Counted from the first letter of the stretch, positions 17,301 through 25,529 are shown. The stretch: DNA of 29,118 nucleotides from Methanobrevibacter sp. (GCA_009784145.1 WRCI01000001.1:1-29118); one strand, 5' to 3'. A program made the numbers and translations. Notes: a model not told the origin generated them from the sequence alone.

Positions 17301-17815
17301 TAAATTTAAACATTATTTTATTATTTGACAATAATAAAAAAATTTAATATTAAATGTATTATTTGTTTTTAATATCTAATGTTACCAATAATTTTGAATA
17401 AATATTAGTATAAGAAATTATCTATTATTCATTCTAAAATAAATGTCTTAATTATAGAAAATAAAAAAAATATGGCTATAATAAAGTTATATCTAAAAAC
17501 AATCATCTAAGATTTCATTCTATGTTTCATTTAAATCTTTAAATCAATTTTAATACAAACTTTTGACATTAGTGGTAATATACATTAAATAATAATAATT
17601 ATATTCGTATGTTTATAAATAACTTTCTATTTGATTTTAATAATATTATAATCATATATTTTTAGGATAAAGTATTACATATTAGTATTGTGTTATTAGT
17701 TTGAAAAATAAAATATTCCTTGAATCTAATACTCTCCTTATACAACAAAATAGAAATACCTATAAAAAGTTAAATTATAGATAATAAAACAAATGAAAAT
17801 TAATTTGTGATAAAA

Positions 17816-18160
17816 ATGGTAAAAATTTGTCCCTATTGTGGATTTGAAAATCTAGACAATTCTAATTTTTGCTCTAAGTGTGGAAGAACATTGTTATTTA
17901 AAGAAAAAAATGTAGCTATTGATTATAAGAACTTAATCATTGTTAGTTATGTTTTAACAATTGTTTTTAGCTGGGGAGGGCTTATATTCAATAAATTATT
18001 TAATGACTTTGGGTTCATTGGTTTTATAGGTCTTTTTTTGCCTTTTTATTTAATTCAATCTAAAAATCCAATAGCTAAAAAACATGGCTATATCCAAATA
18101 GCTATTTCCTTAGTTGGGATTTTTTTAACATCTGTTTTTGTATTTAATATTTTTATTTAA
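17816..18160 (+). CDS. Zinc-ribbon membrane protein
   Basis: The protein has an N-terminal zinc ribbon (ICPYCGFENLD and FCSKCGRTL, two CxxC pairs) followed by about three hydrophobic helices: LIIVSYVLTIVFSWGGLIF, FGFIGFIGLFLPFYLI and IQIAISLVGIFLTSVFVF. This architecture is common in methanogen membrane proteins of unknown function. The frame also opens at GTG 17807, but that triplet belongs to GTGAT, which is well placed as ribosome-binding site for ATG 17816 (114 aa). It stands alone between the divergent adh gene and the convergent acetate transporter gene. Confidence 0.8.
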   Translation: MVKICPYCGFENLDNSNFCSKCGRTLLFKEKNVAIDYKNLIIVSYVLTIVFSWGGLIFNKLFNDFGFIGFIGLFLPFYLIQSKNPIAKKHGYIQIAISLVGIFLTSVFVFNIFI

Positions 18161-18451
18161 AATATTTTATATATTTTATATATTTTATAAAATTTTTTAT
18201 ATATCTTTATATGAAATTTTTATATAAATTAATCCATTTTTAGTATTTTATAAAAATAAATAATATAATGGCTAAAAAATTAAAAATAAATAGTTTATAA
18301 TAAAATAAATAAAAAAATAAAAAAAAGAATTATAAAAAATATCTATTAAAAATAGATATTTTGCTAAAAATAGATATTTTAACTCTTATATTGAATTACA
18401 ATTTGATTTATAAATTATAAATCTTATAATTTAAACATAATCTTATAATTT

Positions 18452-19006
18452 TCATAATTTGAAAATATCTTTTTCCCAATCATTATTAATTATTTGACCA
18501 ATACAAGCATATATAGCTACAGCCCCAGTGAATACTCCTAAGTATCCTCCAATTGTGGTTATAATAGCTAAATTTGTAAAATCACCTATTGCAAGTAAGA
18601 AGAAAACAATAGCTAACACTCCAAATAATAATTGGAGAATTTTTGTATGTTTTAAAGTACTTACAAACATGAAAAGTGTGAAAACCCCAAATATCAACAA
18701 ATAAATGCCCATTGAAATAGGATCAACTGCTTTAACACTTCCAATAGCTGGTAGTAACCAAATTATAACTAATGAAATCCAAAAAAATCCAAAAGAAATA
18801 AAGGCAGTTGCTCCAAAAGTATTATTAAATTTCATTTCAAAAATTCCAGCAATTATTTGAGCTGAACCTCCTAAACATACTGCTAGTGCCAATATAACTG
18901 TGGATAATTCAATAAGCCCAGCATTGTGTAAACTAAGTAAAATTGTTGTGATTCCAAATCCAAAAAGACCTAAAGGAGCAGGATTAGCAAATGTGTTTTC
19001 AACCAT
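18452..19006 (-). CDS. satP: Acetate/succinate transporter of the GPR1/FUN34/SatP family
   Basis: Six-helix membrane protein of 184 residues in the acetate uptake transporter family (AceTr). The signature NPAPLGL is at residues 8-14, followed by FGITTILLSLHNAG. The second family region is LGGSAQIIAGIFEMKFNNTFGAT, seen as LGGSAQIIAGIFE then NTFGATAFISFG. It probably moves acetate, a carbon source that Methanobrevibacter species assimilate. GGAGG at 19013-19017 (minus strand) precedes ATG 19006. It is transcribed divergently from the TetR gene 557 bases away, and a 21-bp tandem array lies in its promoter. Confidence 0.9.
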   Translation of the reverse strand: MVENTFANPAPLGLFGFGITTILLSLHNAGLIELSTVILALAVCLGGSAQIIAGIFEMKFNNTFGATAFISFGFFWISLVIIWLLPAIGSVKAVDPISMGIYLLIFGVFTLFMFVSTLKHTKILQLLFGVLAIVFFLLAIGDFTNLAIITTIGGYLGVFTGAVAIYACIGQIINNDWEKDIFKL

Positions 19007-19058
19007 AATTTATCCTCCATAAAAATAATATATTTATTTAATTTCATATTCTAATAGC

Positions 19059-19121
19059 TATAAATTTATTATTAGATATTATAAATTTATTATTAGATAT
19101 TATAAATTTATTATTAGATAC
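19059..19121 (-). repeat. 21-bp tandem direct repeat x 3 upstream of satP
   Basis: Three head-to-tail units at 19059-19079, 19080-19100 and 19101-19121. The first two are identical and the third differs in its last base. Forward unit: TATAAATTTATTATTAGATA plus T. The array ends about 20 bases upstream of a TATA-like tract (19025-19045, minus strand). The 21-bp period is two DNA helical turns, so each copy would present the same face to a bound protein. Confidence 0.85.
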
Positions 19122-19413
19122 TATAATTTATTATAATATCAATATTATAAATTTATACAGATATTATATATAATCAACCATATATTTAAATCAATAGTAA
19201 ATTTAATCTCATAAATTCTGTTAATTTCATAAAGTCAGCACATAATATAGTTGTTTTGATTAATAGTAATCTAATAAATAATAAACCCTTCAATCTTAAT
19301 ATTAAGCACTATAAAGTAACAATTTATCCATAACTATCTTTTAAATGGGCATTATATTATATAAGTAACTATATAAATAATAATTTCAAATTTATAACCC
19401 TAATAATGAACAG

Positions 19414-19445
19414 AGTGAATATTCGCTAACTATATATATTTAAAT
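19414..19445 (+). promoter_or_regulatory. Candidate tetR promoter with upstream palindrome
   Basis: A TATA-like TATATATATTTAAAT lies at 19431-19445. Just upstream, AGTGAATATTCGCT at 19414-19427 is a palindrome with a single mismatched pair. It is well placed to control access of TBP and TFB. Confidence 0.5.
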
Positions 19446-19468
19446 AATTTAAAAAATATAAATGTTAA

Positions 19469-19485
19469 TGTTGTCATATACAACA
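19469..19485 (+). promoter_or_regulatory. Candidate TetR operator
   Basis: TGTTGT and ACAACA form a perfect 6+6 bp inverted repeat with a 5-base spacer (CATAT). It falls 24 bases after the TATA-like element, near the expected transcription start, and 79 bases before the tetR start codon. This size and placement fit an autoregulatory TetR operator. Confidence 0.5.
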
Positions 19486-19563
19486 AGACTATGATTTTCT
19501 ATATTATAGGCAAATCACAACGAAATTATACAAATCTACAGTTTTCAAAAAGGAGGATATTTT

Positions 19564-20190
19564 ATGTATCTAAATAATAATAAAGATAAAGTGCTTGAAG
19601 CCACCTTTTTACTATCAATTCAGTATGGCTTTGACAATGTGAGTATCAAACAAATTCAAGAAGAAGCTAATATTAGCGCCGGAGCAATATATTATCATTT
19701 TAAAGACAAAAACGATATTTTGAATCATATGCTTAATAAGTATGTTAGAGGGGCAATTAGAGATTTTAAAAAAAGTTTAAGAAAATATGAAGGATCATTT
19801 GTTGAAAAATTAAAATTTATATTCTACTTACACTTAGGAAAAGAATTAGATGGTGAAAAACATGTTATTAAACTATCAAATGATATTGAAATAGATCATA
19901 CTGAATTTGATTTATTTTTATTAGGTATCTATCATCAACATCATGACCTTCGATCTTTGTTTGATGACATGACTGTTGAATTACTTAGTGTTTTCAGAGA
20001 ATTTGTTGAAGAATTCCAAGAAAAAAAAGAAATAAGAGACGATTTTGATTCAGAAGAGATTGCTCTTTATATTTATTCAATTATTGGCGGATTTATAAAA
20101 TTATGGGCAGGTTTTACACATATCCCAATGGAAAAATATATAGATATAAATATTAAAATGATATGTGAAAGTGTCTGTATAAAAAACTAG
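19564..20190 (+). CDS. TetR/AcrR-family transcriptional regulator
   Basis: The 208-residue regulator has an N-terminal TetR helix-turn-helix at about residues 27-46 (VSIKQIQEEANISAGAIYYH, with the typical FKDKNDIL following). A helical ligand-binding and dimerisation domain of about 150 residues has no recognisable ligand signature. AAGGAGG at 19551-19557 is a perfect ribosome-binding site. The satP gene is the divergent neighbour and the most likely regulated target beside tetR itself. The gene is less A+T-biased than some neighbours but shows no clear sign of transfer. Confidence 0.92.
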   Translation: MYLNNNKDKVLEATFLLSIQYGFDNVSIKQIQEEANISAGAIYYHFKDKNDILNHMLNKYVRGAIRDFKKSLRKYEGSFVEKLKFIFYLHLGKELDGEKHVIKLSNDIEIDHTEFDLFLLGIYHQHHDLRSLFDDMTVELLSVFREFVEEFQEKKEIRDDFDSEEIALYIYSIIGGFIKLWAGFTHIPMEKYIDINIKMICESVCIKN

Positions 20191-20582
20191 CAAATATTCT
20201 ATAAATAAAAAAATGATAGTTTTTTCTTTTTATTAATATATGTGTTCAAAATCAGTGAATAGACTTGGAGAAATCTGAATCTATTTTAAATTATTACTTA
20301 CATTTTATATTATTTTAAAAGGAATTATACTATTTTATTTTTATTATTTTATTTTTATATATTTTTTGAAATTTTTATATAAATTTTTAAAATGAATTAT
20401 AAATATTTCATTATTTATATAATCTATTTAAAATGAATTATACTATTTTTAATTATTATATCATACTAAAAATATAATATAAATATAATGATAATATATT
20501 TTTAATTAAACATATCCACATTATATTTGAAAAAAATAAAGATATTAAATTGGTTTATAACTTATACAGAAAATTTTTATTA
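20191..20582. other. Gap between convergent tetR and permease genes
   Basis: T-rich runs at 20218-20236 after the tetR stop are a plausible terminator. The rest is A+T-rich without a gene. Confidence 0.5.
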
Positions 20583-20640
20583 TTTATGTGTTATTTTTTA
20601 TTGTTTATGTGTTATTTTTTATTGTTTATGTGTTATTTCT
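20583..20640 (-). repeat. 21-bp tandem repeat covering the permease stop codon
   Basis: Units at 20583-20603 and 20604-20624 are identical (TTTATGTGTTATTTTTTATT plus G). A third partial unit at 20625-20640 contains the last codons and the stop of the permease gene. The repeat thus duplicates the gene's end, including in-frame-like stop copies downstream. Confidence 0.85.
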
Positions 20641-21903
20641 TTTTTTTTTGAATATTATATGTTCTAAAAATAAAGCTATTACTAGACCCATAACAAATGC
20701 ATTACCAAGTAATGGACGGACTAATAAAGGTAATTCTGTTGTTACTGTATTTGGTAAAAAGGCAATCATTGTCCCGATAATTATGGGCAATCCAACTATT
20801 ATTCCATCATCCATGCTTTTAAAAGAATTATTTTCTTTAGCTAACATGATTGCTGCTCCAATTTGTGCAGTCATTATATATATTAAAACTACTGCAATTA
20901 TTGGTCTAGGTACTGCACTTATTACAGCCACTAAAAATGGTGAAAAAGCAATAATTATCAAAGCAATTCCGGTAATGTATAGTGGATATTTAGATGCATT
21001 TTTTGTTGCAGCTATGATTCCTGGAGTCATTGAATAATTTACTGGACCTATAACTCCTATAATTCCTGAAAACACATTCATTATTCCTGTTATTCCAAGT
21101 CCTTTTTTGATTCTTTTTTCCATTTTATCAAGTTTAACAATTGCACCTATAGCTTGAATTGATCCAACATCATTAATTGCTAATGCTAAAAAACAAATAA
21201 GAAAAGCTAAAACTATTCCTAAATCAGGGACAGCTAAATTCATTTGAATATTTGGAGCAGCTATAGTAGAAACATTAAAATTTCCCATAATTTTTGGGTT
21301 TAATAATAAAAAATAAAATATACTTCCAAAAATCATTATTCCTAATGGAATTGCTGACTTCCAAAGACCTTTAAAAAATTTATGAGCTATTAAAATAACA
21401 AATAAGCTTACTAAAACAAATATGAAATTTATTGATGATAAAACTCCATTATTGATGATTGTTAAATCTAATATTGATGGGATTAATGTAAAAACAATTA
21501 AAGCTAATATTACAATTATAACTTTTGATGAAAAAAGCTTTTCAACATATTTCATTCCACCACTAAAAGCAACAATAGCTAAAATAACCCCTCCTATAAT
21601 CAATGAGGAATTTATAGACCCCATACCTTGATTAAGTGTTGCAATAACAGCTATTAATAATACTGTTGCTGGACCTATTATACTGGGAAGCCCATGTCCA
21701 AAAGTTATTTGTAGTAAAATTGCAATACCTACCATTATAAATAAGCTTTGTATATAAATTACTGCATTTATATTCGGGAATATATTAGCTATAACATTTC
21801 CAATAATTAAGATAATAGGTAAAGTAATTGCAAGCCACTGAATACCAGAAATAAACATTTCCATTTTTGGAGGTTTTTCACCAATATTATATTTTAAATT
21901 CAT
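20626..21903 (-). CDS. Uracil/xanthine permease (NCS2, UraA-like)
   Basis: Polytopic membrane protein of about 425 residues in the NCS2 nucleobase-transporter family. It resembles UraA/PbuX: an N-terminal KPPKMEMFISGIQWLA region, the FGHGLPSIIGPATVLLIA segment corresponding to the half-helix and substrate loop, the AINDVGSIQAIGAI segment with the conserved Asp, and GVIGPVNYSMTPGIIAATKNAS. About 12-14 hydrophobic segments are visible. The frame opens upstream at 21933, but GTGAT directly precedes ATG 21903, which also gives the usual N-terminus. Whether it carries uracil or xanthine cannot be told from sequence. No related purine or pyrimidine genes flank it. Confidence 0.88.
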   Translation of the reverse strand: MNLKYNIGEKPPKMEMFISGIQWLAITLPIILIIGNVIANIFPNINAVIYIQSLFIMVGIAILLQITFGHGLPSIIGPATVLLIAVIATLNQGMGSINSSLIIGGVILAIVAFSGGMKYVEKLFSSKVIIVILALIVFTLIPSILDLTIINNGVLSSINFIFVLVSLFVILIAHKFFKGLWKSAIPLGIMIFGSIFYFLLLNPKIMGNFNVSTIAAPNIQMNLAVPDLGIVLAFLICFLALAINDVGSIQAIGAIVKLDKMEKRIKKGLGITGIMNVFSGIIGVIGPVNYSMTPGIIAATKNASKYPLYITGIALIIIAFSPFLVAVISAVPRPIIAVVLIYIMTAQIGAAIMLAKENNSFKSMDDGIIVGLPIIIGTMIAFLPNTVTTELPLLVRPLLGNAFVMGLVIALFLEHIIFKKKRNNT

Positions 21904-22048
21904 ATTATCACTGCCATATACATATTTATACATATTTTTTTAAGTATTATCAATTCTGAAATTATACTCAATATTTTGAAAATATGATTATAATTAATAT
22001 CATTTTCTTCAATTATCCCCTGTTTTACAAAAATTTTTCATTAAATGT

Positions 22049-22067
22049 TATTGCCTTTTTAGCAATA
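22049..22067 (-). promoter_or_regulatory. Small hairpin upstream of the permease gene
   Basis: TATTGC (22049-22054) pairs with GCAATA (22062-22067) around a 7-base loop, about 150 bases upstream of the permease start. It could be in a leader or be an operator; nothing resembles a known purine riboswitch. Confidence 0.3.
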
Positions 22068-22199
22068 GCATAATATGGGCAAAATAATAGGATAAATATT
22101 ATACCAAAAAAATTGCATTCATTAATATGTATATCATATTATAAATAGTTTTATGAAAAGCGAACGTTTATTATTTTGTTAATACTTATGGATTAAACA

Positions 22200-22260
22200 A
22201 ATGAATCTTTATAAAACAAAGAGAACCTTATAAAATAAATAAAACCTTATAAAATAAATG
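22200..22260 (+). repeat. Short degenerate repeat between permease and ferredoxin genes
   Basis: Three imperfect units of the type AACCTTATAAAATAAAT (period about 19) lie immediately before the hairpin at 22265. Confidence 0.5.
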
Positions 22261-22264
22261 CAAC

Positions 22265-22288
22265 TGCAATGAATATTGATTCATTGCA
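22265..22288 (-). promoter_or_regulatory. Perfect 10-bp-stem hairpin between 4Fe-4S and permease genes
   Basis: TGCAATGAAT (22265-22274) and ATTCATTGCA (22279-22288) are exact reverse complements around ATTG. It lies about 67 bases beyond the stop of the 4Fe-4S gene and 360 bases upstream of the permease. It may be an RNA processing or stability element, a terminator-associated stem or a protein site. Confidence 0.45.
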
Positions 22289-22354
22289 AATATAAATATA
22301 AAAAAAATAAATAAATAAAAATAACTATAAACTTTTTTATCAAATTGATAGGAA

Positions 22355-23224
22355 TTATTCTAATTTCACATCAATTAATGATTCAACACGTTCAATTGAA
22401 TGCTTTATTCCATCTTCTTCCATTTGGATTCTCAAAGCACCACTTGAACAAACTTCAGCACATCTTCCACAAGCTCTGCATTTTTTCATGTCTATGCTTA
22501 CTTTTTCATTTTCAACACTAATCGCTTCTACAAAGCATATATCTTTCATACATTTTCCACAACCCGCACAAATGCTTTTATCTATTTTTAGTTCTACGCC
22601 TTCCATTTTTGAAAAGCTTTTTCCAATATCTTCTGGAAGATCAGGTGTCATTTTCCACAAACAACAACATGGACAACAGGCACAGATTGATAAAAGTTCT
22701 TCTTTGGGACCTGTATTTAACCAAACACTATCAATTTTATTTCTTCCAATAATATGAACTAAACCTGCTTCTTGACATTTATCAACATGTTCTATAGCTT
22801 CATATGGTGAAACAACTTTTCCCAATTTAGGTGAAATTCTTTTAGATCCCCGACCTAAAAACAAACATCCTAATTCTTTGGGATAATCTTTACAATCATT
22901 TGAAACTCTGCAAATACATGAATCCATAATAACATGATATTTGGATTTCATTATCATTTCTTTGAGGACCTTACTTGGAAGCATTACATTTTCAGGTACT
23001 TCAACATCCATGTTTATTGTAATTTTTTCACTAATTACTTTATTATTTGATTTGATAGAAGAATCTCGTGGAAGAACTTGTATATCATCCTCTTCAAAGA
23101 ATAATTTATCAACAACTTTGGCAATTAGAGGTATTTTTCTACAAACCTTTGCAAGAGTAAAACGAGAATTGAATGTTAATTTAATTACTTTTACACTGAT
23201 ATCTGAAAATGTGATTTTTGACAA
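22355..23224 (-). CDS. Cysteine-rich 4Fe-4S protein with C-terminal double ferredoxin domain
   Basis: The protein has 20 Cys in 289 residues. The C-terminal domain has two cluster motifs: Cys219/222/225/230 (a variant with four residues before the last Cys) and Cys249/252/255/259. The N-terminal two thirds has a separate conserved pattern: DSCICR with Cys103/105, Cys111, GCLFLG with Cys120, HVDKCQEAG with Cys150, and ICACCPCCC at Cys181-188. This layout occurs in uncharacterised archaeal and anaerobic bacterial iron-sulfur proteins; I know of no assigned reaction. No membrane segment is present. The start is TTG 23224 with GGGGGA upstream. It probably transfers electrons, but the partner is unknown. 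Confidence 0.85.
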   Translation of the reverse strand: MSKITFSDISVKVIKLTFNSRFTLAKVCRKIPLIAKVVDKLFFEEDDIQVLPRDSSIKSNNKVISEKITINMDVEVPENVMLPSKVLKEMIMKSKYHVIMDSCICRVSNDCKDYPKELGCLFLGRGSKRISPKLGKVVSPYEAIEHVDKCQEAGLVHIIGRNKIDSVWLNTGPKEELLSICACCPCCCLWKMTPDLPEDIGKSFSKMEGVELKIDKSICAGCGKCMKDICFVEAISVENEKVSIDMKKCRACGRCAEVCSSGALRIQMEEDGIKHSIERVESLIDVKLE

Positions 23225-23288
23225 ATTTTAATCCCCCAAATTATTCAGGCAATTTAAATTGAAACTAATTCAATTAATTATTTTTCAA

Positions 23289-23362
23289 CGGACTTGGCGA
23301 GATTTGAACTCGCGATCTAACGATTAGGAGTCGTTCGCCTTTCCAAGCTAGGCCACAAGCCC
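23289..23362 (-). tRNA. tRNA-Arg (anticodon CCT)
   Basis: A full cloverleaf reads on the minus strand. Acceptor GGGCTTG pairs with CAAGTCC, D-stem GCCT/AGGC, anticodon stem AACGA/TCGTT with loop CTCCTAA, and T-stem GCGAG/CTCGC with loop TTCAAAT. Positions 34-36 are CCT, reading AGG. Discriminator base G; the CCA end is not encoded. No clear TATA box is nearby, so it may be processed from a transcript starting at the upstream tRNA. Confidence 0.95.
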
Positions 23363-23389
23363 ATTTGATTATTAAAATTAAACTTTTTT

Positions 23390-23445
23390 ATTCTTTTATT
23401 TTCTTTTTTAGTGCTGTATTCTTTTATTTTCTTTTTTTAATACTG
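23390..23445 (-). repeat. 28-bp direct repeat beside tRNA-Arg(CCT)
   Basis: A T-rich unit beginning TATTCTTTTATTTTCTTTTT and ending in TAGTGCTG or TAATACTG occurs twice in tandem, between the tRNA gene and the tRNA relic. Confidence 0.65.
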
Positions 23446-23461
23446 CATTTTTTCTACTTTT

Positions 23462-23525
23462 ACCTAAAAATATGAATCCATCAAGATTAAGAGTCTTGTA
23501 CCCTTCCAAATTAGGTTACAAACCT
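23462..23525 (-). pseudogene. Decayed tRNA gene between the two tRNA-Arg genes
   Basis: The 41 bases at 23485-23525 align without gaps to the anticodon-to-5'-end part of tRNA-Arg(CCT) at 23322-23362 with 29 identities; most differences are G or C changed to A or T. The minus strand keeps a perfect anticodon stem CAAGA/TCTTG and loop CTCTTAA (anticodon CTT, Lys-type). The T-arm is not foldable and the 3' acceptor strand is lost. It is a relic, either of a duplicated tRNA-Arg or of a tRNA-Lys(CTT). Confidence 0.7.
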
Positions 23526-23636
23526 ATAAATAATAAATATTTTAAGTATTTATATTTATTTAAATTTTTAAAATAATGTTAATATTCATTAAAATCATTT
23601 AAAATAAATTTATTTTTAAAAATAAAAAGAAATAAG

Positions 23637-23711
23637 CGGACCGAGAGGGATTTGAACCCTCGGCCTTTGGATTAGAAGTCCAACGCCCTATCCAGACTAG
23701 GCTACCGGCCC
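23637..23711 (-). tRNA. tRNA-Arg (anticodon TCT)
   Basis: The minus-strand cloverleaf has acceptor GGGCCGG with TCGGTCC (two G-U pairs), D-stem GCCT/GGGC region, anticodon stem TTGGA/TCCAA with loop CTTCTAA, and T-stem GAGGG/CCCTC with loop TTCAAAT. Positions 34-36 are TCT, reading AGA, the main Arg codon in the genes here. Discriminator base G; no encoded CCA. Confidence 0.95.
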
Positions 23712-23740
23712 CTGATTTACATAATAATAAGATATTATAT

Positions 23741-23756
23741 CCTTATAATATATAAA
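23741..23756 (-). promoter_or_regulatory. TATA box for tRNA-Arg(TCT)
   Basis: TTTATATATTATAAGG on the minus strand ends about 30 bases before the tRNA 5' end, the normal spacing for an archaeal tRNA promoter with a short 5' leader. It may also drive the relic and tRNA-Arg(CCT). Confidence 0.6.
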
Positions 23757-23877
23757 TATAACCATTTCTATAGAAAAAACAACTCTCTTTAGAAAATATT
23801 CAAAAAGACTTTTAAAAAATATGTAAAAAATCTAAAATTTAAAGTATAAATATATAAAAAAGTAAGTAACTTGGTAC

Positions 23878-24591
23878 TTACATATAAATAGGTGGTTGAG
23901 GGTCGTTTTTAACTTCCTCAGCTAATTTTTGAAGTCTTGACTCGATTTCTTGAGCTTCTTTAACAAGTGGGTCGAAATCAACATTTAAATCAATTAATTG
24001 GTTTAGGACTTCTCCTGCTTCTGCTGCTGCACGTGGATCTGGGTATTGTGCTAGTGTTTCTGCTAATATACAAGTAGCTGGAATGTCATTTTGAGCTGTT
24101 TGTGTGAGGAGTGTTCCTGAAATTCCATTAAGGTTTCCTATTTCTAATATTGGGAATCCTTTTTCTTTTAGCTTCTTTAAAGCTTCTTTTGAATTAGCTA
24201 CTATTCTAGCTGGATTTAATCTTTTTCTAACAATTGCACTATTAAATGTTATAAGTTCTTTACTATTATTTTCTTTCATCCAATCAGTAATCGCATTTGT
24301 CATATCAAACACAACTTCCTGTGGAACTATAAAATCAGATAAGAACAATACCAACCCATCTTTTTCATAAATTCTAAAAGGATGTAATGTTACCCCATGG
24401 TATAATACAGCTAAAGGAGGGAAATATTTAGATTCTATATACCCAATTTCTCTCATTTTTAACTCATCTACTAGTAACCAGCCAATTATATTTCCTATCA
24501 GACCTGCTCCAGGAGATCCTTCCAAGACAATTGCATCTTTAATAGGTTCTGATACTATTTTACAAGACTTTGTTTCTGTTTTTACTTTCAT
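23878..24591 (-). CDS. PAC2-family proteasome assembly chaperone-like protein with HbYX tail
   Basis: The 237-residue protein is a paralogue of the PAC2 protein at 8950. It has the family start [19 protein letters not shown], the [13 protein letters not shown] strand-loop, and a C-terminal helix [20 protein letters not shown]. It ends PPIYM, that is hydrophobic-Tyr-X, the HbYX motif that docks partners into the alpha-ring pockets of the 20S proteasome. This fits PbaB-like proteasome-interacting PAC2 proteins. GATGAT three bases before ATG 24591 is the ribosome-binding site. No proteasome gene is in the window, so the link rests on family and motif. Confidence 0.85.
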   Translation of the reverse strand: MKVKTETKSCKIVSEPIKDAIVLEGSPGAGLIGNIIGWLLVDELKMREIGYIESKYFPPLAVLYHGVTLHPFRIYEKDGLVLFLSDFIVPQEVVFDMTNAITDWMKENNSKELITFNSAIVRKRLNPARIVANSKEALKKLKEKGFPILEIGNLNGISGTLLTQTAQNDIPATCILAETLAQYPDPRAAAEAGEVLNQLIDLNVDFDPLVKEAQEIESRLQKLAEEVKNDPQPPIYM

Positions 24592-25069
24592 TATATCATC
24601 TCATTATAATTTTTATTAAAATAGGTATATTAATATCTATTATATGATTAACATTATATTATAATTTAATATTATTATAATTTAATATAATTCTAATTAA
24701 TTATATTTAAAATTATTATAAATATATTTTAAATAATAAAAATTATATAAAAAAAATAATTTATATATAAATTTAAATTAATTTATATAAAATAATACAT
24801 TATTATCTTATAAATTATAATAAAATTATAAATTAATATATTTTTATAAAAATATATTTTACAAAAATTCAAATTAATTTATAGTGTAAAATTATAAGTT
24901 AATAACGAGATTTGGTTACTATAGGTTTTATAGTTATCTAAGATTTTAAGTTAATAAAAGAGAAGTATATAGATTTAATCTTAAATTACTCAATTTTTTA
25001 GTTGTAAAATAAGGCAAAATTAGCTATTTATAAATAGATTTTCATGAAATCTATTTAATGTTTATAAAT
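24592..25069. other. A+T-rich gap
   Basis: No gene is seen in 478 bases. A small inverted repeat, ACTATA-N5-TATAGT, lies at 24918-24934; otherwise it is low-complexity A+T sequence. Confidence 0.5.
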
Positions 25070-25513
25070 CTATCCTCTTCCTATAATTGTTCCATCAGCA
25101 GCAATTTGAATTCCATCAACTTGAGTGCCATTTTCATCAAGTACTGGAACAATCCAAGTGTTACCAGATTTTTTAGGAGTTCCTGGAGAACATCCTTCTT
25201 GTTGAATAGCACTTGATGCAATAGATTTTGCCTGACTAGAAGATATCATACTTACTCCACTAGAGCCACTATTAGATGCACCACCAGAACCAGAACCAGA
25301 ATTAGGATTACTAGAACCTATAACTCCTGTACTATCTCCAGTTGAATCATCACCAATTCCATCCCCACTAGTATCTAAATCATTTGAACCATCTGAAGTG
25401 AAACCCTGAAGGTTTACAATATTTGCATCTGGATTTAAAATTCCATAAGCTGATACTCCAGCAGCTATACATAAAACTATAATAACCGAGATTATTATAT
25501 TAGAATTTCTCAT
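25070..25513 (-). CDS. Membrane-anchored PepSY-like protein (paralogue 1)
   Basis: The 147-residue protein has an N-terminal hydrophobic anchor or signal (IIISVIIVLCIAAGVSAY, residues 6-23). The motif NPDANIVNLQGFT follows, then a Gly/Ser/Asp-rich flexible linker (about 40-90), and a C-terminal domain of about 55 residues (SQAKSIASSAIQQEGCSPG, then TWIVPVLDENGTQVDGI). The helix-then-three-strand pattern resembles a PepSY domain. The single Cys in EGCSPGTPK is shared with the neighbouring paralogue. It is probably displayed outside the membrane. GAGGCG precedes ATG 25513. The function is unknown. Confidence 0.75.
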   Translation of the reverse strand: MRNSNIIISVIIVLCIAAGVSAYGILNPDANIVNLQGFTSDGSNDLDTSGDGIGDDSTGDSTGVIGSSNPNSGSGSGGASNSGSSGVSMISSSQAKSIASSAIQQEGCSPGTPKKSGNTWIVPVLDENGTQVDGIQIAADGTIIGRG

Positions 25514-25529
25514 TTTTTCGCCTCATTAA

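Noticed and set aside
20588..21037. Plus-strand open frame of 149 codons
   Set aside because: It lies antisense to the well-supported permease gene and starts in its 3' repeat. Hydrophobic content on both strands reflects the membrane protein's codon composition.
21904..22354. Purine riboswitch upstream of the permease
   Set aside because: Only one small stem (22049-22067) is visible; no three-way junction with the conserved loop bases of known purine riboswitches can be drawn.
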